A stretch of DNA of 64,000 bases from Mesorhizobium sp. M4B.F.Ca.ET.058.02.1.1 (GTDB lineage Bacteria; Pseudomonadota; Alphaproteobacteria; Rhizobiales; Rhizobiaceae), in assembly GCF_003952505.1 (NCBI RefSeq), contig NZ_CP034450.1, positions 992,001 through 1,056,000 of the forward strand. Reading direction: 5' to 3'. This document shows positions 57,686 to 64,000 of the stretch, piece after piece (positions within the stretch are counted from its first letter, which is position 1; each line of letters opens with the position of its first letter). A program made the translations under genes and the position numbers. The notes under the pieces are model-generated. The model ran no database searches. It was not told the DNA's origin and saw only the letters and a list, made by a program, of their open reading frames with translations.

Positions 57686-59059
57686 TCAACGCCGCACCCT
57701 GCCGTCATATTGCCGGACCTCGCCCTCGCCGCCCGACAGGATGCGCTGCGGATTGCGGCTGAGGTCGGTCACCGCTTCCTCGATGCGGTTGATCGAGCGG
57801 CGGCTGTCCTGGACCAGCGCCTCGACATTCTGCAGGCCTTGGCCCGAGAAGCGGGCCAGGTTGTCGGTGATGGTGCCGAGCCGCGCATTCAGCGTGTCGG
57901 CGACCTGCTTGAACGACTTCAGCGTGTCGCGGGCGTCCGCCATGACGCCGTTCGCCTCACCCGAGCCGAGCAGCTTGTCGACCTTGGCCAGGATGCCGTC
58001 GACGCGCTCCGAAGCGTCATTGAGCCGGTGCGCCAGCTGCCTGGCGTCCTTGATGGTGTCGTCGATGTCGTCGGCGCGGTTGGCGAATTTGTTCGTGACC
58101 TTGGCGATGTCGGCGGCGGCCTGATTGGCTTTGTCGCTGGCCTTCTGGATGTTGGCCAGCGCCGTGCGCACCTCGGCCGGATCGATGCCATCGAGCACGC
58201 CGTTGACCTTGTCCAGCGTGCCTTGCGTCTTCTGGGCGAAGTCGTTGATCGAGCCGACCGCCGTGTTGACGTTGTTGATGACGGTATCGAACTGCTTGGA
58301 GGTTTCCTTCAGATTGCCGGTCACCGTGTCGACGTTGGCGACGATGCTCTTGATCTGGTCCTTGTCGACGGCGTTGAGCAGGCCCTCGGCGGCCTTCAAC
58401 GTGCCGTCGAGCTTGCCCGAAACTCCTTTCAACTCATCCGAGAGCGAACTCACGCTGGACAGGAACTTGTCGATGCCGTCGGAATTCCTGGCGAGCGCAT
58501 CGGAGAAGGTCTGGACGTTCTTGACCGTATCGGTCAGTGGCCCGCGCACGTCGTGGGTGAAGCCTTCGAGATCCGAAAGCACCTTGTCGGCACGGGTGAA
58601 GATGTTCTGCGCGGTCTGCAGGAGATTGGTGACGGCGGAGGGATTGGCGACGATCTCGGCGACCCTGCCTTCCTTCTCGGCCTGGTCAAGAAGTTTCACC
58701 TCCTTGGGATCGGCGCCCTTGAGCTCGATATTGGCCTGGCCGGTGAGACCGGCCAGCCCGATATCGGCCTGCGTCGACTTGGTGATCGGCGTCATCCGGT
58801 CGATCTCGGTGTCGGCGATCGCGACAGTCGGATTGTCGACGTCGATGTAGACGCGCCTGACATCACCCACCTTGACGCCGTTGAAGAGCACGAAACTGCC
58901 GCGGCCGAGGCCGGACGCCGAGCCTGGGATGCGCACACGAAGCAGCGTCGTCTCGCCCTTGTCGCCGATCGCCGCCGTCCAATAAACGAAGGCGAAGGCC
59001 GCCAGGATCGCGGCCAGCGTGAAGATGCCGACAATGACGTAGTTGGCTCTTGTTTCCAT
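57686..59059 (-). CDS. MlaD/MCE domain lipid-transfer protein
   Basis: A 457-residue protein with one N-terminal membrane anchor (YVIVGIFTLAAILAAFAFVYW), an MCE domain (LLRVRIPGSASGLGRGSFVLFNG ... STQADIGLAGLTGQANIELKG) and a long alpha-helical region up to the C-terminus. MCE proteins form hexameric channels that move phospholipids between membranes, and the long helix suggests a PqiB/Mce-like extended tube. The gene lies between the ATPase gene (14 bp) and the lipoprotein gene in one operon. Confidence 0.92.
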   Translation of the reverse strand: METRANYVIVGIFTLAAILAAFAFVYWTAAIGDKGETTLLRVRIPGSASGLGRGSFVLFNGVKVGDVRRVYIDVDNPTVAIADTEIDRMTPITKSTQADIGLAGLTGQANIELKGADPKEVKLLDQAEKEGRVAEIVANPSAVTNLLQTAQNIFTRADKVLSDLEGFTHDVRGPLTDTVKNVQTFSDALARNSDGIDKFLSSVSSLSDELKGVSGKLDGTLKAAEGLLNAVDKDQIKSIVANVDTVTGNLKETSKQFDTVINNVNTAVGSINDFAQKTQGTLDKVNGVLDGIDPAEVRTALANIQKASDKANQAAADIAKVTNKFANRADDIDDTIKDARQLAHRLNDASERVDGILAKVDKLLGSGEANGVMADARDTLKSFKQVADTLNARLGTITDNLARFSGQGLQNVEALVQDSRRSINRIEEAVTDLSRNPQRILSGGEGEVRQYDGRVRR

Positions 59060-59073
59060 TGCCCCACTTATGG

Positions 59074-59883
59074 CTATGCGCGCGCCGCAAGATCAAGTTG
59101 CCGTGCACGTTTTCCGCGAAAATAGGATTTCACCCACGGCTCCTCGCTTTTCAGCATGTCGTCGATCGTGCCTTCGACCAGTACCTTCTTCTTGCCGAGC
59201 ACCGCCACGCGGTCGCAAGCGGTGAACAGCGTGTCGAGATCATGCGTGACCATGTAGACGGTGAGATCCATCGTATCGCGCAGCTTGACCACCAGCTCGT
59301 CGAATTCGGCGGCGCTGATCGGATCGAGGCCGGATGTCGGCTCGTCGAGGAAGACGATGTCCGGATCGAGCGCCAGCGCGCGCGCCAGTGCCGCCCGCTT
59401 GATCATGCCGCCGGACAATTCGGACGGGAATTTCTGCGCCGCGTCAGGCGGCAGCCCGACAAGCTCGATCTTCAGCAGCGCCAGTTCGTCCATCAGCTTC
59501 TTCGGCAGGTCGAGGTATTCGCGCATCGGCACCTGCACGTTCTCCTGCACTGTCAGCGCCGAGAACAGCGCGCCGTGCTGGAACAGCACACCAAGGCGCA
59601 TATCGATGCGCAGGCGCTCAATGTCGCTCGCCTTCTCGACATCGACGCCGAACAGCTTGATCGTGCCCGACTGCTTGTGCAGCAGGCCGAGGATGGTGCG
59701 CAACAGCACCGATTTGCCGGCGCCCGAGGCGCCAACGAAGCCAAGGATCTCGCCGCGGGTGATGTCGAGCGACAGTTTGTCGAGGATCACCTTGTCATCC
59801 AGGGCGACGGTGACGTCGCGAACGGACAGCACGATCTCGCTTTCGGTGGTTTCCTTGGCCTCGGTGCCGTTTCGCGTCGCCAT
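59074..59883 (-). CDS. MlaF-type ABC transporter ATP-binding protein
   Basis: A 269-residue ABC ATPase. Walker A is GASGAGKSVLLRTILG, signature SGGMIKRAALARALAL, Walker B DIVFLDEPTSGLDPISAAEF, Q-loop VLFQHGALFSALTVQENVQV. The sequence SGGMIKRAALARA is the MlaF/Ttg2A signature form. It drives retrograde or anterograde phospholipid transport together with the MlaE-like permease and the MCE protein. It starts 1 bp after the permease stop and is the second gene of the operon. Confidence 0.95.
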   Translation of the reverse strand: MATRNGTEAKETTESEIVLSVRDVTVALDDKVILDKLSLDITRGEILGFVGASGAGKSVLLRTILGLLHKQSGTIKLFGVDVEKASDIERLRIDMRLGVLFQHGALFSALTVQENVQVPMREYLDLPKKLMDELALLKIELVGLPPDAAQKFPSELSGGMIKRAALARALALDPDIVFLDEPTSGLDPISAAEFDELVVKLRDTMDLTVYMVTHDLDTLFTACDRVAVLGKKKVLVEGTIDDMLKSEEPWVKSYFRGKRARQLDLAARA

Positions 59884-59884
59884 G

Positions 59885-61072
59885 TCAGAACTCTATCGCG
59901 GCGTAGAACATGGCAAAAAGACCGTCGAGGATGATGACGACGAAGATCGATTTCACCACGGAGGCGGTTACGTGCTGGCCAAGCGATTCGGCGCTGCCGC
60001 CGACTTTCATGCCTTCGACGGAAGCAATGGTGCCGATGATCATGGCCATGAACGGCGCCTTGATCAGGCCTGCGAAGATGGTGCTGAGATCGATGGCGAC
60101 GCGCAGCCGGTCGATGAAGGCGGCCGGGGGAATGTCGGAATAGAGCCAGGCGGCGACGATGCCGCCGCCGAGGGCGGCAAAATTGGCGATGATCGTGAGA
60201 CACGGCAGCGCGATGACCAGCGCGACCAGGCGCGGAAACACCAGCACGCCGATCGGGTTCAGGCCGATGACCTTGAGCGCGTCGACCTCCTCGCGCATCT
60301 TCATGGAGCCGATCTCGGCGGTGATGGCGCTGCCGGAGCGGCCGGCGATCATGATCGCAGTCATCAGCACGCCGAGTTCGCGCAGGATCAGCACGCCGAC
60401 GAGGTCGACGACGAAGATGTCGGCGCCGAAATAGCTGAGCTGATAGGCGCCCTGCTGGGCAACGATGGCGCCGACGATGGCCGACATCAGCACCACCACC
60501 GGGATGGCGCCGACGCCCATGCGGTCGATCTGGTTGAAGATGGCGGCCGGGTTGACGGCATGGCCGCGGCCAAGCTTCATCTGCGCGCCGCGGATGGTGG
60601 CGCCCAGGATGTTCATCGAGGCCAGGAAATCGTCGCGCATCTCATAGACGCGCCGGCCGACCGCCTCCAGCCCGCGGATAATGATGTTGGGCGGACCGGC
60701 AGGACCCGATTCGGGCTCGCGCCTGACAGCGTCGCCAACGGCGCCGAGCAGGATCTCGGCGATCTCGCTCTGCCCCTGGATCTGAACTTCGACGCCCTTC
60801 TTCTCGAATGCGCTGACCAGGCGGTCGATCAGCCAGGCACCGGCGGTGTCCATCTTCTCTATTTGTGAAAGATCGAGCGCTAAGCTTTTGACACCACTGC
60901 GCTTTTCTATTTTTCGCATCTCGGCGTCGACCAGCGCTACGGTGCGCGTCGTCCAGCTTCCCGAGAAAGCGCAGCCGAGAACGCCACCCTCCTCGCCAAC
61001 GGCAATGCGCGGCTGGCCGTTTGGCTCCTTGGCGGCCGTGCCGCTTGCGTCGCGTTTGCGGATGGTCAACAT
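59885..61072 (-). CDS. MlaE-type permease with N-terminal STAS domain
   Basis: A 395-residue fusion. Residues 1-125 form a STAS-like domain (KSLALDLSQIEKMDTAGAWL), the role of separate MlaB in E. coli; the permease domain starts LGATIRGAQMKLGRG and contains IPVVVLMSAIVGAIVAQQGA and RSGSAITAEIGSMKMREEV, an MlaE hallmark. The ATG at 61072 gives MLTIRKRDASG. It is the first gene of the operon permease-ATPase-MCE-lipoprotein. No MlaC gene is in the window. Confidence 0.94.
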   Translation of the reverse strand: MLTIRKRDASGTAAKEPNGQPRIAVGEEGGVLGCAFSGSWTTRTVALVDAEMRKIEKRSGVKSLALDLSQIEKMDTAGAWLIDRLVSAFEKKGVEVQIQGQSEIAEILLGAVGDAVRREPESGPAGPPNIIIRGLEAVGRRVYEMRDDFLASMNILGATIRGAQMKLGRGHAVNPAAIFNQIDRMGVGAIPVVVLMSAIVGAIVAQQGAYQLSYFGADIFVVDLVGVLILRELGVLMTAIMIAGRSGSAITAEIGSMKMREEVDALKVIGLNPIGVLVFPRLVALVIALPCLTIIANFAALGGGIVAAWLYSDIPPAAFIDRLRVAIDLSTIFAGLIKAPFMAMIIGTIASVEGMKVGGSAESLGQHVTASVVKSIFVVIILDGLFAMFYAAIEF

Positions 61073-61148
61073 GGCGTCCTGTTTAGCCTGCCGGAACCGG
61101 CCTGTCATTTGCCGGCGCCGCGTTGTCGCACAGCCTGAGAAGAAAAAT

Positions 61149-62131
61149 ATGGCGCGTGTCATTTCGGTCGAATCCGAGCGTTTCCCCATTGCCGGCTCCT
61201 TCACCATCTCGCGCGGCTCGAAGACAGAAGCCGAGGTCATCACCTTAACCATCAGCGAAGGCCGCCATGCCGGGCGCGGCGAATGCGTCCCTTACAAGCG
61301 CTATGGCGAAACCATGGAGGGCGTCCGCGCCGCAATCGAGGAGATGCGCGGCCGGATTGCCGACGGCATCGACCGGGCAGCCCTGCTCACCGCCATGCCG
61401 GCGGGCGCGGCGCGAAACGCCGTAGACTGTGCTCTTTGGGATCTGGAAGCGAAGTTGAGCGGCACGCCGGTCGCGGATGCGATATGCGCTGCCCAGGCGG
61501 GGGGCTCGAGACGGCCTACACGCTCTCGCTGGGCGAGCCGGAGGCGATGGCAGCGCAGGCTCGCGCCAATGCGGACCGGCCACTGCTCAAAGTCAAGATC
61601 GGCGGCGACAATGACCAGGCCCGCATCCGTGCGGTTACCGAAGCGGCGCCTGCCAGCCGCATCATCCTCGACGCCAATGAGGGTTGGACGGACGACAACA
61701 TCGTCGACAACCTCGCCTTCGCCGCCGAACACGGCATCGCCCTCATCGAGCAACCTCTGCCGGCCGGCCGCGACACGATCCTGCGCCAAATTGCGCATCC
61801 GGTGCCGATCTGCGCCGACGAAAGCGTGCACGAGGCGAAGGACCTGGAAGCCCTTGTTGGACTTTATGATGCCGTCAACATCAAGCTCGACAAATCCGGT
61901 GGGCTCACCGAGGCGGTGGTGCTGCGCGAGCGCGCCCGCGCGCTCGGCTTCCACATTATGGTCGGTTGCATGGTGGGCACGTCGCTGGCGATGGCACCGG
62001 CCGTGCTTCTGGCGCAGGGCGCCGATTTCGTCGATCTCGACGGTCCGCTGCTGCTCGCGAGGGACCGGGAGCCACGCCTCGTCTACGAGGGATCGTTTGT
62101 ACTACCCCCCGACAGCACGCTGTGGGGTTGA
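61149..62131 (+). pseudogene. dipeptide epimerase (enolase superfamily) broken by a -1 frameshift
   Basis: The N-terminal part (MARVISVESERFPIAGSFTI to AVDCALWDLEAKLSGTPVAD) and the C-terminal part (LETAYTLSLGEPEAMAAQAR onward) lie in different frames. They meet at a run of six G at 61499-61504; one extra G would restore AQAGGLETAYTLSLGEP. The catalytic set is intact: KxK (LLKVKIGG), Asp in ILDANEGW, Glu in LIEQPL, Asp in ICADESV and Lys in NIKLDKSGG, as in L-Ala-D/L-Glu epimerases of peptidoglycan recycling. Its 3' end overlaps the MFS gene by 30 bp. Real decay or base-calling error. Confidence 0.8.
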
Positions 62132-63316
62132 GCGCGCCGCGAGCGCAATCAGCGCCAGGCCGATGAGCGCAATGGGGATCATGGCCAGAAAGCCGTCGAC
62201 ACCGAAGCGGTCGTAGAGCGGGCCCGACGCCAACGTCACCACGGCCATGAAGAAGCCGTTGAAGAAATAGGCGATGCCTTGCGCAGCACCCGTGCGTTCC
62301 TCCGAGACGGTCTCGCCGATCATCTTCTGCAAGCCGATCAGCACCATCGCCACAGACACCGCGTGCAGCGTCTGGACGCCGAAGAAGCCGGCGACGCCAA
62401 GGCCGAGCGGCCAGATCAGCGGAAAGGCGATCCAGCGCACGATTGAGCCGATGCCAGCGATCAGCATCACCCTGACGACGGGAACGGACCCGAGGATGCG
62501 CGTAAACATCACAAACATGCACACCTCGGCGACCACGCCCCAGGCCCACAGCAGGCCAACGACGGTGTCGCTGATGCCGATCGACTTCCAGTAGATCGAG
62601 ACGAAGCCGTAGAGAAAGGCATGGCTGGCGGTGATGATGCCGACGCCGAGGGTGAAATAGAGGAAATAGGCATTGAGAAGCTTCGGCGCCGAATGCTGGA
62701 TGTCGGTCGCCGACAGCGGCGAGGCGCGGCGCGGACGGCCGAGCCTCGGCGCCAGCAATCCTGCGGCGAGTGCCGCGCCCAGGGCAACGAAGATGATCGC
62801 CGGCACCGCCTCGGCGCCGGTGCGCGCCAGGATGAAGCCGCCGACGACATTGGCGCAAAGATAGGAGATCGAGCCCCATTTGCGCATGCTAGTGTAGTTG
62901 GAGCCGAAACGGCGCACGCCCGATAGCGCCAGCGAATCGGCGATCGGCGAATGCGGCGTCCAGACGATGGTCAGCGCCAGCGAGACGGCAAGCACGACGG
63001 CGTAGCTGGGCGGCAGGAAGTAGCCGGCGGAAAGCACCATCGAAACCGCGACCAGCGCGATATAGACATGGGCGCGGTCCCTCGCCCGATCGGCAAGCGC
63101 AGTCAGCAGCGGCGTCGTCACCACACGCAGGAACATGGGCGCGGCGAGGATCACCGCGATCTGCCCGGCATGGAAACCCTTGGCCTGCAGCCAGAGCGGG
63201 AAGTAGGGCAGATGCGTACCGAGCGACACGAAGAGCGTGGCGAAGATCAGGCTCATGCGCAGCTCGAAATGGCGTGGCTTGATGAGTTGTTCAGGCGAGA
63301 GCGGCGGCAGGGACAT
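62102..63316 (-). CDS. MFS transporter, 12-helix, PPP/NHS-like
   Basis: A 404-residue MFS permease. N-terminal RMSLIFATLFVSLGTHLPYF and LWLQAKGFHAGQIAVILAAP, TTPLLTALADRARDR as the loop 2-3 motif, and MRKWGSISYLCANVVGGFIL, seen in HcaT/PPP-type and nucleoside-like members. The substrate cannot be named. The ATG at 63316 begins MSLPPLSPEQLIKPRHFELR. It converges with the dipeptide epimerase and lies 130 bp from the phosphoesterase. Confidence 0.88.
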   Translation of the reverse strand: MSLPPLSPEQLIKPRHFELRMSLIFATLFVSLGTHLPYFPLWLQAKGFHAGQIAVILAAPMFLRVVTTPLLTALADRARDRAHVYIALVAVSMVLSAGYFLPPSYAVVLAVSLALTIVWTPHSPIADSLALSGVRRFGSNYTSMRKWGSISYLCANVVGGFILARTGAEAVPAIIFVALGAALAAGLLAPRLGRPRRASPLSATDIQHSAPKLLNAYFLYFTLGVGIITASHAFLYGFVSIYWKSIGISDTVVGLLWAWGVVAEVCMFVMFTRILGSVPVVRVMLIAGIGSIVRWIAFPLIWPLGLGVAGFFGVQTLHAVSVAMVLIGLQKMIGETVSEERTGAAQGIAYFFNGFFMAVVTLASGPLYDRFGVDGFLAMIPIALIGLALIALAARSTPQRAVGG

Positions 63317-63443
63317 GAATCGATCCAATCACGCCACGGTCGACCGCTCGCGACGTATGTCGATCCCTTAACATGGAGAAAAACCGTGCGAAACCGGCTG
63401 GACTAATCGATTAGCGCGAGCTTGCGGCCGCAGGGGCTTGGCG

Positions 63444-64000
63444 TCACGCCGCCTGCACGGCCCTGCCCTTGATGTTGACGGGAACCAGCACATCCTTGCC
63501 GGCCGGAGCCTCGGGCAGGACATGCGCCCAGGTCAGGATTTCCATGCGCCCGTCGAAATGCTCGACAACCGCCGTGCAGCTTTCCACCCAATCGCCGGTG
63601 TTGATGTACTGCACGTCGCCATAGCTCTCGATCGCGGCGTGGTGGATGTGGCCGCAGATGACGCCGTCGACATGCGAGCGCCGCGCTTCCTCGCTCAGCA
63701 CCGTCTGGAACGAGCCAATGAAGTTCACCGCTTTCTTGACCTTGACCTTGGCCCAGGACGAGAACGACCAGTAAGGCAAGCCGAGCAGATGACGCAGCTT
63801 TGTAACGACCCTATTGACCATCATCGCCGCGTCATAGGCGTAATCGCCGAGATAGGCGAGCCAGCGCTGATTGTGCACCACCGTGTCGAACTGGTCGCCA
63901 TGGATGACCAGCAGGCGGCGGCCGTCGGCGGTCTCGTGGATGGCACGGTCGGCGACGACGATGCCGCCGAAATGCACGCCCTGGAACTGGCGGGCGAACT
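63444..64000 (-). CDS. metallophosphoesterase (UDP-2,3-diacylglucosamine hydrolase-like), 3' part
   Basis: About 185 C-terminal residues of a calcineurin-like phosphoesterase; the gene continues beyond the right edge. Visible metal-site motifs are VIHGDQFDTVV, GVICGHIHHAAIESYG and QYINTGDWVES, as in the LpxH-related family of Rhizobiales. The frame is open through 64000 (codons for ARQFQG precede the VHFGG segment), and the nearest start-like codon, a GTG at 63977, is internal. It ends in a Val/Lys-rich strand. Confidence 0.85.
   Translation of the reverse strand, partial: FARQFQGVHFGGIVVADRAIHETADGRRLLVIHGDQFDTVVHNQRWLAYLGDYAYDAAMMVNRVVTKLRHLLGLPYWSFSSWAKVKVKKAVNFIGSFQTVLSEEARRSHVDGVICGHIHHAAIESYGDVQYINTGDWVESCTAVVEHFDGRMEILTWAHVLPEAPAGKDVLVPVNIKGRAVQAA

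Overview
The window is high-GC, densely packed alphaproteobacterial chromosome. Gene content and synteny point to a Mesorhizobium-like member of the Rhizobiales: a gyrA-coaD-ppi-queA-tgt block, ssb and uvrA with the alphaproteobacterial LexA box GTTC-N7-GTTC, cckA, a single-cysteine DksA, and a 2026-residue homologue of the Rhizobiales growth-pole scaffold GPR/RgsE. I see no rRNA, tRNA, CRISPR array, transposase or integrase. Both ends cut through genes: a DUF4864-type protein on the left and a metallophosphoesterase on the right.

Layout. 0-8 kb: minus-strand housekeeping cluster gyrA, coaD, two cyclophilins, a YdcZ-type membrane protein, queA, a small conserved ORF and tgt, with a 47-aa plus-strand membrane ORF between coaD and gyrA. 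8-16 kb: a mosaic of small accessory genes (frameshifted AraC regulator, lipocalin-like protein, VOC protein, MarC, OsmC, DUF2306, cupin, ArsR plus AHSA1, a ClpP paralogue, PhzF) around ssb. ssb and uvrA lie about 4 kb apart, and each has its own SOS box. 16-22 kb: uvrA, a GNAT acetyltransferase, a DUF72 protein and a diguanylate cyclase. 22-28.3 kb: complete urea ABC transporter operon urtABCDE with a strong sigma-54 promoter candidate. 28.6-33 kb: GMC dehydrogenase plus Tat-exported subunit 3, glyoxalase, RHH protein and purine nucleoside phosphorylase. 33-41.7 kb: cckA, a FliO-like protein, dksA, sixA, a YcjX/YcjF pair and small secreted proteins. 42-50 kb: a Kef-type antiporter, DUF924, folKBP, a DUF922 protease, an MFS exporter, ferredoxin reductase and ferredoxin. 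50-57 kb: an HPt protein divergent from the giant coiled-coil gpr gene. 57-61 kb: an Mla/Mce-type lipid transport operon. 61-64 kb: a frameshifted dipeptide epimerase, an MFS transporter and the partial phosphoesterase.

How the genes work together. Several sets concern the cell cycle and envelope: CckA controls the CtrA pathway, GPR organises polar growth, and the Mla system maintains outer-membrane lipid asymmetry. The urt operon carries its own nitrogen-type promoter. queA and tgt act in the same tRNA queuosine pathway, and folK, folB and folP in the same folate pathway. Two intact-looking genes carry single-base frameshifts at homopolymer runs (near 8770 and 61499), so either recent decay or base-calling error must be considered. 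The most interesting items are the repeat architecture of GPR, the loss of three of four zinc ligands in Tgt, the paired SOS boxes around the ssb-uvrA interval, and the sigma-54 promoter of urtA.
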